Of a stretch of 64,000 nucleotides of DNA, positions 52,288 to 61,400 are shown in pieces; the first letter of the stretch is position 1, and every line of letters begins with the position of its first letter. Location: the NCBI RefSeq assembly GCF_001550095.1, contig NZ_LRUC01000047.1, forward strand, positions 1-64,000, given 5' to 3'. The position numbers and the translations under genes were made by a program. The notes below the pieces were generated by a model that saw nothing but the letters and a program-made list of their open reading frames with translations, had not been told where the DNA came from and did no database searches. The DNA is from Celeribacter ethanolicus. Its GTDB lineage: Bacteria; Pseudomonadota; Alphaproteobacteria; Rhodobacterales; Rhodobacteraceae.

Positions 52288-53280
52288 TTATGTTCTCCCT
52301 GCTGCGTTCTTTTTGGCAAGTTCACCGTAGAGCCACGGACATTCCGCGATCGGCGGGCTGCGACGGCCGCGTTCAGCGGCGTCGAGGCGCATATCGCGCA
52401 GACGTTTGCGCCCGCCTTCTTCGGTGAGATAAAGTCGCTCATGCCCCCAGAAGCTCGGCCCGTCATGGGTTTGATGCGGTTCCCATGTTTCCGGGTCGAT
52501 CAGCCGTCCGCCCCAGCCGTTTTCAACAAAGAAACCCGACGGCGAATGGGCGTAATAGGACGTCATGTAATCGTTGGTGTGCCGCCCGAGCGTATAGGCG
52601 ACGCGGCCCTCATCCATCTGGGCGAGGTCATAGCCCTGCCCCAGATCGTCGAGGTTCTGGAATTCGACCATGAAGTGGTGAAAGCCCAACTGACCGGAGC
52701 CGACCATGGCAAAGGAATGGTGACGGTCGTTCAGGTGGAAGAAGTAGAGGCCATAGGGTTCGAGACCGTAATCAGACACATGAAAGTCCAAGAGATCGCG
52801 GTAAAACGGCATCATCACGTCGATGTCTTTGACGTGCAAAACCGCATGCCCCATGCCCAAGGGGCCTGTGTTGAACCCATCAATCGGACGGCCCGGCACG
52901 AAGGGATCGGAAGCGATCATCGGATTGTAGAACAGCTCGACCCGGTTTCCGCCCGGGTCCTCGAACCAGATCAGCCCCTCGACAAAACGCCGGTCACACA
53001 GCTCTTTCGAACCCAGCGTGACCTTGACGCCAGCGGCGTCCAAGCGCCCGGCGTAGAGTTGCAGATCGTCTTTGGCCGCCACTTCAAAGCCCAGAAACGC
53101 CAGCGTTTCGCCGGGTTCATCGGACACCAGAAGTCGCTGCATCTTGTCGTCCATGCGGAAGGCAACAGCCTTGCCGCCGCGGTCGATCTTCTGCATGCCC
53201 AGCAGCTTGCCGGCAAAATCGGACCAGTCGTCGAGCTTGTCGGAGCGCACACCGAGATAGCCCAGAGCAATGATCGCCAT
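52288..53280 (-). CDS. Type I extradiol ring-cleavage dioxygenase (VOC fold)
   Basis: A 330-aa two-domain VOC protein of the BphC type. The catalytic C-terminal half carries the expected iron ligands: His145 in GMGHAVLHVKD, a His in FHHFMVEFQ (201 or 202) and Glu253 in GFFVENGWGG. Further residues seen at BphC-like active sites are in NDRHHSFAM and RHTNDYMTSYYAHSPSG. It opens a catechol ring next to a hydroxyl. I chose the ATG at 53280 because GGAGACAACC precedes it; an ATG at 53292 has no site. Hydroxylase and FAH genes follow without gaps, so this is a meta-cleavage operon. Confidence 0.92.
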   Translation of the reverse strand: MAIIALGYLGVRSDKLDDWSDFAGKLLGMQKIDRGGKAVAFRMDDKMQRLLVSDEPGETLAFLGFEVAAKDDLQLYAGRLDAAGVKVTLGSKELCDRRFVEGLIWFEDPGGNRVELFYNPMIASDPFVPGRPIDGFNTGPLGMGHAVLHVKDIDVMMPFYRDLLDFHVSDYGLEPYGLYFFHLNDRHHSFAMVGSGQLGFHHFMVEFQNLDDLGQGYDLAQMDEGRVAYTLGRHTNDYMTSYYAHSPSGFFVENGWGGRLIDPETWEPHQTHDGPSFWGHERLYLTEEGGRKRLRDMRLDAAERGRRSPPIAECPWLYGELAKKNAAGRT

Positions 53281-53350
53281 GGTTGTCTCCATTGGTTGAA
53301 ATCGGAATGCCTCAGTTTAGGGGATCTGCTCCCTGACCCCGAGGCGGGAT

Positions 53351-53377
53351 CCCTGTCCGTCCGAAGAGCGGACAGGG
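53351..53377 (-). promoter_or_regulatory. Hairpin between dctP and the dioxygenase gene
   Basis: The arms CCCTGTCCG (53351-53359) and CGGACAGGG (53369-53377) are perfect with a 9-base loop, just after the dctP stop. It has no T-run. It probably stabilises the receptor message or partly terminates, lowering the catabolic genes downstream relative to transport. Confidence 0.55.
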
Positions 53378-53387
53378 CCTGTGATGT

Positions 53388-54401
53388 TCAGTGCCCGGCA
53401 ACCTCATGGGCGCGGTCCAGCGCCGCCTGCGCCGCCGCCGGGTCCGGTTGCTCGGACACCCAAAGTGCGGGCGCTGCGGCAAAAGCTTCGGCCCAGGCGG
53501 CCATGCCCGCGGCGTCCGGGTCGATGAAGGTCACCTTGTCGTCTTCGCGGAAGGCCGCTTCGATCTCTGCATCGGTCTGATCGACGACAGAGGCGATCCA
53601 TTCCGCAGTCGCGCGACCGGACATCTCGTCGATCACCGCCTTGTCCGCATCCGACAGGCTGTCATAGGTCCGCTTGTTCATCAGGATGGACATGGGCGAA
53701 GACATGAAGCCCGTTGTCGAAACATAGGGTGCAACCTCGTTGAGACGGAAAGTGCGATAGGCATCCATCACCCAAACCGCGCCGGACACGACGCCGCGCT
53801 CCAGATTTTCGTAGACCTGCGGGGCCGGAATCCCGACGCCGGAGGCGCCGACCATATCGAAGAGTGCCGAGCCGAATTTCGACGGCGAGCGCAGTTTCAG
53901 CCCGCCGAGATCTGTCGGGGTTTCCGCCGGTTTGTCGGTCATGAAAAAACGGTAGGCGGGCGTTGAGAACAGCGCGATCACCTTGTAATCGGCATATTCC
54001 GCATCGAGCGCGCCGTCTTCGGCCAGCGTATTGAGAATATTGGCCCCGGTCGCGCTTTTGTCCACAAGACCCGGCAGTTCGACCACGCCCGTAAGCGGGA
54101 AGAGGCCCGGCGTGTAGTTCGGCACCACAAGCGCGATATCGGCCACCCCGGCCTTAACCAGTTCCGCCTGCGCGGGCGGCGCACCGAGAATTGCGCCGGG
54201 ATAAAGCTTGAGACTGGTTTTACTGGACAGTTTCGCGTTTACCTCGTCGATCCAGGGTTGCAGAACTTTCGAAGAATAGAACCCCTGCGCCGGTTCATGC
54301 ACGGAGACGCGCAGCTCGCGGGCCTGCGTCGCGGTGGCGGTGAGGGCAAGAGCGACAGCGCTTGCGCTGAGAAGCGTCTTGATGTGCAGTCGGTTGAACA
54401 T
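53388..54401 (-). CDS. dctP: TRAP transporter periplasmic receptor DctP (aromatic locus)
   Basis: A 337-aa binding protein with signal peptide MFNRLHIKTLLSASAVALAL ending near TQARE. The mature part shows DctP features: LRVSVHEPAQGFYSSKVLQP at the start, a FPLTGVVELPGLV region and TDLGGLKLRSPSKFGSALFD with the probable carboxylate-binding Arg. GGGAGG lies a few bases before the ATG. Unusually, it follows the permease genes dctQ and dctM rather than preceding them. Its ligand is probably the aromatic acid degraded by the genes that follow. Confidence 0.92.
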   Translation of the reverse strand: MFNRLHIKTLLSASAVALALTATATQARELRVSVHEPAQGFYSSKVLQPWIDEVNAKLSSKTSLKLYPGAILGAPPAQAELVKAGVADIALVVPNYTPGLFPLTGVVELPGLVDKSATGANILNTLAEDGALDAEYADYKVIALFSTPAYRFFMTDKPAETPTDLGGLKLRSPSKFGSALFDMVGASGVGIPAPQVYENLERGVVSGAVWVMDAYRTFRLNEVAPYVSTTGFMSSPMSILMNKRTYDSLSDADKAVIDEMSGRATAEWIASVVDQTDAEIEAAFREDDKVTFIDPDAAGMAAWAEAFAAAPALWVSEQPDPAAAQAALDRAHEVAGH

Positions 54402-54420
54402 GGTTTCCTCCCTTATGTTC

Positions 54421-55722
54421 TTAAAAGGCGTTGTAGGGCAGCCAGATCACGATGGCCGGAAGTGCGATGATGATGGCGACGCGGATGAAATCGGCGATCA
54501 CGAAAGGCGCGGCACCTTTCCAAAGCTCGGTCAGTTTCACGTCCGGCTGGACGGTCTTGAGCACGAAGAGGTTCATCCCCACAGGCGGCGTGATCAGCCC
54601 CATCTCGACGACCATCACCGCGAAGATACCGAACCATACGAGGTCGATTCCGGCGGCCTGTGCGATGGGGACGAAAAGCGGCACGGTGAGCAGCAGCATG
54701 GCAAGGCTGTCCATCAGCGTGCCGAGCGCCAGGTAGATCACCAGCATCAGCAGGATCACCAGAAGCGGCTGATCGAGAATGCCGGAGAACATGCCCGTCA
54801 AAGAGAACGGCAGACCGGAAAGCGCCAGAAAGAAATTGAACAGGTTCGCCCCGATCAGCACGAGATAAAGCGCACCGCAGGTCATCGCCGTATCCATCAG
54901 GGCGGAGAACATGCCTTCAAGGGTCAGTCGGCGAGACAGCAGGCCGTAGAGCAGCACGACAAAGGCGCCGATGGCTGCGGTTTCGTTGGCGGTGAAGACG
55001 CCGGAATAGAGACCGCCCATGATCAGGCCGAAAATGCCGACGGGAGGCAAAAGTTCCTTGAGGGCGAGGGTGCGCTCATGGGCATTGGCACGGGCGCGTT
55101 GCGGCGCGGTGGACCAGCCGAACCAGATCGGCACCCAGATCGCCATGCAATAGAGCAGCACGGCAAGGAAGATCGGCCCGGCAGTGGCAAGCAGAAGATC
55201 CCGAATGGACTGCTCCGCGATGAAAGCATAGATCACCAGCACGGTGGAGGGCGGGATCAGAATGCCCAGAGTGCCGCCTGCGGCAACGGAACCTGCGGCA
55301 AGCGAGCGCGAATAGCCCGCGTCTTGCATTTCCGGCATGGCGATCCGGCCCATGGTCGCGGTGGTGGCAAGCGAGGAGCCTGAGATCATCCCGAAACCGG
55401 CCGACGCCCCGATGGTCGCCAGAGCCAGCCCCCCTCGACGATGACCGATCAGAACCGACATCGACTGGTAGAGCTTTGCCGAGAGACCGGAACGCGCGGC
55501 GATGTTGCCCATGAGCACGAACAGCGGCAGCATGGTCAGCGTGTAGTTCGTCAGACTGTCCCAGGTTGTCGTCGCACCGATGGCCATGGCCCCGTCGGCG
55601 CCGATGATCATGGCCGAACCGAGGATACCGACGAGACCCAGAGCCACGGCGACAGGGACTTCGAGAAAGATCATCAAAATGGCCGCGGCAAAGCCGAGGC
55701 CGCCCAAAAGAAGTCCGCTCAT
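54421..55722 (-). CDS. dctM: TRAP transporter large permease DctM (aromatic locus)
   Basis: A 433-aa DctM-type permease with about 12 helices, containing GMISGSSLATTATMGRIAMP, EMQDAGYSRSLAAGSVAAGG, GTLGILIPPSTVLVIYAFIA and the late VEMGLITPPVGMNLFVLKTV blocks that typify the family. The ATG at 55722 shares one base with the dctQ stop (TGATG); an earlier TTG two codons upstream is unlikely. It forms the translocation channel with DctQ. Confidence 0.93.
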   Translation of the reverse strand: MSGLLLGGLGFAAAILMIFLEVPVAVALGLVGILGSAMIIGADGAMAIGATTTWDSLTNYTLTMLPLFVLMGNIAARSGLSAKLYQSMSVLIGHRRGGLALATIGASAGFGMISGSSLATTATMGRIAMPEMQDAGYSRSLAAGSVAAGGTLGILIPPSTVLVIYAFIAEQSIRDLLLATAGPIFLAVLLYCMAIWVPIWFGWSTAPQRARANAHERTLALKELLPPVGIFGLIMGGLYSGVFTANETAAIGAFVVLLYGLLSRRLTLEGMFSALMDTAMTCGALYLVLIGANLFNFFLALSGLPFSLTGMFSGILDQPLLVILLMLVIYLALGTLMDSLAMLLLTVPLFVPIAQAAGIDLVWFGIFAVMVVEMGLITPPVGMNLFVLKTVQPDVKLTELWKGAAPFVIADFIRVAIIIALPAIVIWLPYNAF

Positions 55723-56216
55723 CACCAATCCCTCTCATTGCGCAGCGCAAAGCGCAGTCCGGCCAATGCGGCAACCAGACAGGCCGCGAGCGACAGTGCG
55801 GCAAGCGTGATCAGAACCGGGATCGGCAAGCCAAGATCGGCTGTCGTTTCAGGAGAGCCGATCTTGCCGATGGCATTTTCGGCAACGATCCAGACCAGCA
55901 ACGCCGCAAACACGGTCGAAGCGATCGCACCCACCACTCCAAGCGGATAGGTGAACCGGTTCGGCGACAGCTCGGAGAGCAACTTGGCCGTCACATGGGT
56001 GCGTTTGGCATAGCAAACCGGCATAGACAGAAGCGCGCCGAGGCCGATGGAGAGAGACGTCATCTCGATCGCGCCGGGAATGTTCTTGTCCGCAAGCGCA
56101 CGCAGGGCGACATCCCCCACAGTCACGCCTGTCCCAAAGAGGAAACAAACCCCGGCGCCTGCCAGGAAGCCGTTCGAGATGATTTTCTTGAAAGTAAGCC
56201 GGGTCATGCGTGCCAT
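55722..56216 (-). CDS. dctQ: TRAP transporter small permease DctQ (aromatic locus)
   Basis: A 164-aa protein with four hydrophobic helices and the DctQ-type stretch GAIEMTSLSIGLGALLSMPV followed by CYAKRTHVTAKLLSELSPNR. The ATG at 56216 follows GAGGGAAAAG. It opens the operon dctQ-dctM-dctP-dioxygenase-hydroxylase-FAH, so the promoter of the whole aromatic locus should lie in the 400 bp to its right. Confidence 0.88.
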   Translation of the reverse strand: MARMTRLTFKKIISNGFLAGAGVCFLFGTGVTVGDVALRALADKNIPGAIEMTSLSIGLGALLSMPVCYAKRTHVTAKLLSELSPNRFTYPLGVVGAIASTVFAALLVWIVAENAIGKIGSPETTADLGLPIPVLITLAALSLAACLVAALAGLRFALRNERDW

Positions 56217-56643
56217 TCTTTTCCCTCGTGTCTCCGGGATGGCAGGATGCCCGCAGTCATGCAGGTGTGATGCGTTTTCATTGCGTTCCTCCCAAACGCT
56301 TTTGGCCGAAAATAAGGAACGTGTTCAGTCAAAAGATACGCGGAAGGAAGATGTGTCCATCTGGCGGACGCATGGACGACGGCATCTTCAGGGAGATCAG
56401 GCGCCACATTTCGATGGTCTTTCGTTTGATCCCCTCTCGGTGTTTCAGAATGGTTTTGCCGCGTCCGCAGCAAACACCCCGGGCAGGCAGACCTCTCTTC
56501 GCTTGCTGATGTGGAATGCCAAAAAACGGACCTTGGATATGTCTCGTCGCAAATGAAAAACGCCGCCCGATGCAGGGCGGCGTTTCGGTATTCAGGCAGG
56601 TGAAACGGTCAAGACGTCGCCTGAGCCATGCCACAGAGGCCTC
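56217..56643. other. Intergenic region between aromatic operon and metQ
   Basis: About 430 bp with no convincing gene; open frames here have poor protein character. It should contain the promoter for dctQMP and the catabolic genes. I see no clear IclR palindrome by eye. The right end carries the metQ terminator. Confidence 0.5.
56556..56586 (-). terminator. Intrinsic terminator of metNIQ
   Basis: On the minus strand, arms ACGCCGCCC and GGGCGGCGT (56560-56568 with 56575-56583) surround a 6-base loop and are followed by TTTTTC. It lies about 60 bp after the metQ stop. Confidence 0.85.
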
Positions 56644-57420
56644 TTACCAAGAGGTGATCACCGCGCCGTCATAGCTCTCTTCGATAAAGGCTTTGACCTC
56701 ATCGGAGTGATAGGCCTCCACAAGGGTTTTCACCCAGGGCAGGTCCTCGTCACCCTTGCGGACGACGATCACGTTCACATAGGGGCTGTCGGCCTTTTCC
56801 ATTGCGATGGCGTCGTCTTTCGGGCTCAGACCCGAAGCGATGGCGTAATTGGTGTTGATGATCGCGATGTCGGCATCCGACAGGGTGCGCGGCAGTTGGG
56901 CGGCGTCCAGTTCGAGGAACTTGAGGCCCTTGGGGTTGTCCTGCACATCGAGCGGGCTCGGCACGAGGCCGGTGCCTTCGGCGAGCGTCACGAGACCGAG
57001 GTCTTGCAACAGCAACAAAGCACGGCCGCCGTTGGTCGGGTCGTTCGGGATCGCGACTTTTGCACCGTCTTCGAGGGTGGCGAGATCTTCGATCTTGTCG
57101 GAATAGATGCCCATCGGCGTGGTGATCGTGTTGCCCACGACAACAAGCTCAAAGCCGCGATCCTTCATCTGGTTGTCCAGATAGGGCACGTGCTGGAAGG
57201 AGTTGGCTTCGATGTCGCCATCGGCCAGCGCGGTGTTCGGGATCACGTAGTCGGAGAATTCCACCACGTCGATGTCGAGGCCCATCGGGGCGGCGACTTT
57301 GGCGACTTCTTCCATGATTTCAGCATGTTCTCCGGGGGACACGCCGACTTTGATCTCTTCGGCCATGGCCACGGAGGCCATCAGAGCCAGCACGGAGGAA
57401 AGGGTTGCAACGCGCAGCAT
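56644..57420 (-). CDS. metQ: D/L-methionine ABC transporter substrate-binding protein
   Basis: A 258-aa NlpA/MetQ-family protein with a signal peptide (LRVATLSSVLALMASVAMAE). There is no lipobox Cys, so it is probably soluble in the periplasm, unlike the E. coli lipoprotein. Landmarks are IKVGVSPGEHAEIMEEVAKV, DGDIEANSFQHVPYLDNQMK, KVAIPNDPTNGGRALLLLQD and DIAIINTNYAIASGLSPKDD. It is the last gene of metN-metI-metQ and is followed by a strong terminator. Confidence 0.94.
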   Translation of the reverse strand: MLRVATLSSVLALMASVAMAEEIKVGVSPGEHAEIMEEVAKVAAPMGLDIDVVEFSDYVIPNTALADGDIEANSFQHVPYLDNQMKDRGFELVVVGNTITTPMGIYSDKIEDLATLEDGAKVAIPNDPTNGGRALLLLQDLGLVTLAEGTGLVPSPLDVQDNPKGLKFLELDAAQLPRTLSDADIAIINTNYAIASGLSPKDDAIAMEKADSPYVNVIVVRKGDEDLPWVKTLVEAYHSDEVKAFIEESYDGAVITSW

Positions 57421-57453
57421 GTGTAAACTCCTTATGATGCGGTTCGGATAGGG

Positions 57454-58128
57454 TTATTGACCACGCCCCTTGGGCGCACGTTTGTCCACGCGGGCGGCAA
57501 TCCATTCACCGATGGACTGCACAAGCTGGACGAGAACAATGAGAATGACGACCACCACGGCCATGACATCGGGCATGAAGCGTTGGTAACCGTAGCGAAT
57601 GCCGAGATCGCCAAGCCCTTCGCCACCGACGGCGCCGACCATGGCCGAATAGCCGATGAGGCTTACCACGGCGAGCGTGAGGCCTAGCGTGATCGCAGGC
57701 AAGGCTTCGGGGATCAGCACCTTGCGGATGATCTGAAACGGGGTCGCCCCCATGGCGCGCGCCGCCTCTATGAGCCCGCCATCGACCTCGCGAATGGCAT
57801 TTTCCACCAGCCGCGCGATGAAGGGCACAGCGGCGATGGTCAGCGGCACGATCGCGGCGGTGGTGCCGATCGAGGTGCCCGCAATGGCGCGGGTGAAGGG
57901 GATGATCGCCACAACGAGAATGATGAACGGCACGGACCGCGTGGCGTTGACCACGAGGCCCAGAACCTTGTTCACCCAAGGCGAGGACAAAAGCTCCCCA
58001 CGCTGGGAGATTGCCAGAAACACACCCAGAGGCAGGCCGAACACCGTCCCCAGAAAGGTCGAGATCGCCACCATGTAAAGTGTCTGACCGGTCGCTTCGA
58101 TCAAAAGGTTGATGAGATTAGCCGACAT
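57454..58128 (-). CDS. metI: Methionine ABC transporter permease
   Basis: A 224-aa permease with about five helices and the cytosolic EAA loop [30 protein letters not shown] region that docks on MetN. Further family text is [20 protein letters not shown] and [21 protein letters not shown] chose the ATG at 58128; it overlaps the last 11 bases of metN, so the genes are coupled. A TTG two codons earlier is possible but unlikely. Confidence 0.93.
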   Translation of the reverse strand: MSANLINLLIEATGQTLYMVAISTFLGTVFGLPLGVFLAISQRGELLSSPWVNKVLGLVVNATRSVPFIILVVAIIPFTRAIAGTSIGTTAAIVPLTIAAVPFIARLVENAIREVDGGLIEAARAMGATPFQIIRKVLIPEALPAITLGLTLAVVSLIGYSAMVGAVGGEGLGDLGIRYGYQRFMPDVMAVVVVILIVLVQLVQSIGEWIAARVDKRAPKGRGQ

Positions 58129-59179
58129 AGCCAAGCACCTCCGTCAAAAGCCCGTGACGTTCCAGATAGGCCCGCGCCTCATCGCCTTTGGCGGCGTCGA
58201 GCGAGACCAGAAGATTACCGAAGGGCTGGGTGCCGATCTCTTCGACCGCACCGGCGAGAATATTGACCTCGATCCCTAGATCGCGGGTCAAAAGCGCCAA
58301 CATCGGATCGGTCGCATGTTTGCCGGAGAAGGTCACGCGCACCACTTCCTCGCCGCCCGACGTCGGACGTTCAGCGATGATTTTATCTTTGATAAAGGCG
58401 GGCAAGGTGACACCCGTCACGCCCGACAAGAAAGAACGCGTCGTCGGATGTTGCGGCGCGGTGAAGACGTCATAGGTCGTGCCGGCCTCAACGATCTGGC
58501 CGCCCTCGATCACAGCGACATGGCTGGCGATGTCACGCACCACGGCCATTTCATGGGTGATCAAAAGGATGGTCAGCCCGAGATCGCGATTGATGTCTTT
58601 CAACAGCGACAACACGGTTTGCGTGGTCTCCGGATCGAGCGCCGAGGTGGCCTCGTCGGAGAGCAGGATTTTCGGCTCGGTCGCCAGAGCACGGGCGATG
58701 CCCACGCGCTGTTTCTGGCCGCCGGACAATTCGGACGGGTAGCGATCCGCCTGCGCCGTCAGCCCGACACGGTCAACGAGATCGGCCACGCGGGTCTTGA
58801 TTTCTGCGCCTCCAATGCCCGCAATTTCCAGCGGCAAAGCGATGTTCTCGGAGACGGTGCGCGAGGACAGGAGGTTGAAATGCTGAAAAATCATCCCGAC
58901 GTCGCGCCGGATGGCCCGCAGCTTGGCGCCGCGCGCGGTACCCACGTCCTGATCGCCGACCAGCACCTTGCCAGAGGTCGGACGCTCTAGCCCGTTGACC
59001 ATGCGCAACATCGTGGACTTGCCCGCGCCCGAACGGCCGATGATGCCGGTGATGGTCCCGGCCCCGACGGTCAGGGAGACATCGCTGATCGCGGAAACGG
59101 TTCCCCCGCCCGGTTTGGCAAAGGATTTTCCGACCGTGTCGAATATGATGGAGGCCGCTTGGCCGTCGTATGAGGTCAT
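58118..59179 (-). CDS. metN: Methionine ABC transporter ATP-binding protein
   Basis: A 353-aa ATPase with Walker [11 protein letters not shown]-loop [14 protein letters not shown], signature [15 protein letters not shown] and Walker [17 protein letters not shown]. The last 90 residues form the NIL/ACT-like domain ([20 protein letters not shown]) through which methionine inhibits transport. It opens the metNIQ operon. I looked at the upstream 100 bases for a SAM-II or other SAM-binding motif and saw none that I could support. Confidence 0.95.
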   Translation of the reverse strand: MTSYDGQAASIIFDTVGKSFAKPGGGTVSAISDVSLTVGAGTITGIIGRSGAGKSTMLRMVNGLERPTSGKVLVGDQDVGTARGAKLRAIRRDVGMIFQHFNLLSSRTVSENIALPLEIAGIGGAEIKTRVADLVDRVGLTAQADRYPSELSGGQKQRVGIARALATEPKILLSDEATSALDPETTQTVLSLLKDINRDLGLTILLITHEMAVVRDIASHVAVIEGGQIVEAGTTYDVFTAPQHPTTRSFLSGVTGVTLPAFIKDKIIAERPTSGGEEVVRVTFSGKHATDPMLALLTRDLGIEVNILAGAVEEIGTQPFGNLLVSLDAAKGDEARAYLERHGLLTEVLGYVG

Positions 59180-59988
59180 GGTTTTGATTCCAAAGGCCCT
59201 GATCTATCCCGGGCTGTAGACCTGAATGCGCCCCAAGGTTCAAGCCGCGCGACTCAAGAAACCAAGCCTGCCCCTGCCCGTCGAAACGTCCCGGCGCTTG
59301 CCCATGCTCACCGATGAGAGTGACGACAGCAAAATCCAGCAGCGCACCGGCTGGGGAGCCTTGCAGACGCTGCGCCCTGAATATCCGTTGAATTTCCATC
59401 GGCCTTTGGCCTTGGTAGCGGTTCGCGTGTGCACCGAACTTTCGCAATTCGCCCACAAGCCACCACCGGTGAGGTTGGGGCAAGCAACTCCATAAAACAA
59501 TCCCCAAGTTGACCTGAAAAAGGTTGGTTTATTACCTGCATCTAATTCTCCTGTCTCGAGCCGAGAGCTCGCAAGGTCGCCGCCCAGACGAACTTCATGG
59601 TCGCCGACGAATGGCACCTGCAGCCCAATGTACTTGCAAATCTCGTGTTTGGGATCGGTTTGGATTTCGGCGCTGTACTCGCGGATCAATTCGCGCACGG
59701 CCGTGGTCTTTCATCCCGGCAACGCCTCGCCAAAGGCTGCCTCTGACTGACGCTATTTCGCCAAACCGTCAAATTGGGTCACAAACCTGAGGATCAGGTC
59801 GTTTTCGTGTGACGTTCAACAAGAGATGTGAAACGTCGCGAACCTTTGACTCAACCGATGGATAAAACCTAGAGAAATTGCCCCACCACGTCATTCAAAT
59901 CCGACCCAAACGTCACGCATTTTTGACCCTGCTTCCAAAACCGCCTTGCTCCCACAGGACAAGCCGAAACAGTAGCGGGACAAGTTAT
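59180..59988. other. Gene-poor stretch upstream of metN
   Basis: About 800 bp. Minus-strand frames up to 152 codons cover 59240-59698, with one Arg/Ser-rich version (ATKAKGRWKFNGYSGRSV) and an overlapping one (GSPAGALLDFAVVTLIGEHG). Neither has a ribosome site, a recognisable domain or a consistent frame. The region may be a degraded gene or non-coding DNA. The metN promoter must lie at its left end. Confidence 0.5.
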
Positions 59989-60774
59989 TCAGTTTTGCCA
60001 AAAAATGTCGAGCTTCCCACTTTCAGTTTGCGCTTGGCCTTCAATTTTGCGCAAGGATCGCCACCCACCCCACAACGGAGCTAAGAAAAACCCCATTACA
60101 GGCAATGCCACGAAGGCGACCCCCGCCATCACCGTGGCATGCTGATCAATCTCGCCTCCAATGGGCAGGATATATTGCATGATCCGTAAAATAATGATCC
60201 CTGATCCTCCCCCCATCAGCACGCCGAGGCCGATAACCAGAGCGTAAAATCCAAATGCGATTTTTAGGAAAATATCAGTTACGCTCTTTGTCTCCCGCTT
60301 CATACCCCAGTGTGGGGTCGGACGTGAACGAATAATCATCTGACCCGCCACCGTCTGATAGCGAGATTTGAGATTCTGAGCATGAGCGACAGAATTATAC
60401 CGCAACACTCCAGCAAGCCCCACGAGCAAGACCGCCAGCACCATCGCGAGAAACAAAGACCAAAATAAACGGTCATTATGCGACAGCCAAGCCAAAGGCA
60501 GCGCCAGGAAAGCCGCGATAGAGAAAACATTCAAAAGTAACAAACTGCCCGTGGCATAAGAGGGGCGATAGCTTCCGTGCCTCCTGAGCGGCCAGGTTGC
60601 CAAAGGTGCCAATACAGCCAACAGCACAAAAGCACCCGCAATCCAAAGTCCCTGTGATTGCGGAGAAAAGGCATTTAGCCCTGCTATCAATGCCGGAAGC
60701 ACCATCAGCGTATGGATATTGGTGCGCAGCTTGCGACGCTCGAGCTCTTCGCGTGACTGGATCGAGGCATTCAC
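59989..60774 (-). CDS. Multi-pass membrane protein, candidate immunity to the adjoining toxin
   Basis: A 261-aa protein with about six hydrophobic helices (LMVLPALIAGLNAF, GLWIAGAFVLLAVLAPLATW, LLLLNVFSIAAFLALPLAWL, LFLAMVLAVLLVGLAGVL, FYALVIGLGVLMGGGSGIII, ATVMAGVAFVALPVMGFFLA). I chose a GTG start at 60774, 9 bases after GGGGAG; the longer ATG frame from 60828 is made of the 8-bp repeat and is unlikely. It follows a gene for a hydrophobic toxin-like protein by 15 bp. Membrane immunity proteins beside pore-forming effectors are common, but the assignment here is inference. Confidence 0.65.
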   Translation of the reverse strand: MNASIQSREELERRKLRTNIHTLMVLPALIAGLNAFSPQSQGLWIAGAFVLLAVLAPLATWPLRRHGSYRPSYATGSLLLLNVFSIAAFLALPLAWLSHNDRLFWSLFLAMVLAVLLVGLAGVLRYNSVAHAQNLKSRYQTVAGQMIIRSRPTPHWGMKRETKSVTDIFLKIAFGFYALVIGLGVLMGGGSGIIILRIMQYILPIGGEIDQHATVMAGVAFVALPVMGFFLAPLWGGWRSLRKIEGQAQTESGKLDIFWQN

Positions 60775-60788
60775 GTCAATACACTCCC

Positions 60789-61400
60789 CTACCACCCATG
60801 CCTCGCATCCATGCATCCATGCATCCATGCATCCAGTTGGTCGAGCGGGTCAGAACAGAAAAGCGCACAATGCCCCAAAGGGTCATTTTCACGCAAATGT
60901 TGCTCAAAATCGGCATACCACTGGTCAAGAAGAGAATCCACATTTGTGGCGATCTCTTCGATAAATGCTGTGATAGCACGTAGTCCACGCGGCACCGCTC
61001 CGGCAAAGACACGTCCGATACGGCTCGCGCGTTCCTTAACCGCCAGCCACTGATCAATCTTATCGAGCAGGACGCCGACGACGATCGACACACCGAGTCC
61101 GATCCCCACCACCAGAATAACCGGCGCTGCGGCGGCAGAGGCAGCAATAGCCCCAGCAATCATGACGCCTGCGAAGCCAGCGGCCCATACTTTGGCGAAG
61201 GTTACACCGAGCGCACCCAACAAATCGCCCCAATTCTTTTCAGGGTCTTCACTCTGAACGAAATCCGAAACGTCAAAGCTTGCGGCGATGATAAAGCCAA
61301 TGAAGTTGCCTTTCGCGGCAGATCGAGCGGCACTTGCCGCACCAGTTCCCCCGCCCGCACGCGCAGACATTACGTCGGCGTAGCTGCTGATATAACTCAT
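60789..61400 (-). pseudogene. C-terminal part of a membrane-active toxin-like protein
   Basis: A 203-residue frame starting MSYISSYADVMSARAGGG. It has a central hydrophobic hairpin (VWAAGFAGVMIAGAIAASAA with PVILVVGIGLGVSIVVGVLL) and the late LDKIDQWLAVKERASRIGRV. This architecture recalls the C-terminal part of large polymorphic or T6SS pore-forming effectors, in which FKGRxG text precedes it. That text is present, in another frame, in the fragment just upstream, which ends four bases inside this start. I therefore read it as the frameshifted 3' part of one gene, although a separate coupled gene is possible. The C terminus runs through the 8-bp repeat. Confidence 0.6.
60805..60835 (-). repeat. 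8-bp simple sequence repeat GCATCCAT
   Basis: Nearly four head-to-tail copies of GCATCCAT (60805-60835) lie in the last codons of the toxin-like frame, about 30 bp before the start of the membrane protein gene. Eight bases is not a multiple of three, so a copy gain or loss shifts the frame. Confidence 0.85.

Noticed and set aside
50794-53580. 928-codon plus-strand frame opposite the dioxygenase and hydroxylase genes
   Set aside because: It spans three supported minus-strand genes and shows no domain, so it is a codon-bias shadow.
59180-59260. SAM-type riboswitch before metN
   Set aside because: I looked for the pseudoknot and conserved stretches of SAM-II and related motifs by eye and could not find them. 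A covariance search would settle it.
59240-59698. 152-codon minus-strand frame upstream of metN
   Set aside because: No ribosome site, Arg/Ser-rich composition, and an overlapping frame looks equally protein-like. I cannot support a gene.
60775-60828. ATG start of the membrane protein at 60828
   Set aside because: The extra 18 residues are encoded by the 8-bp repeat tract and overlap the upstream frame. A GTG at 60774 with GGGGAG upstream fits better.
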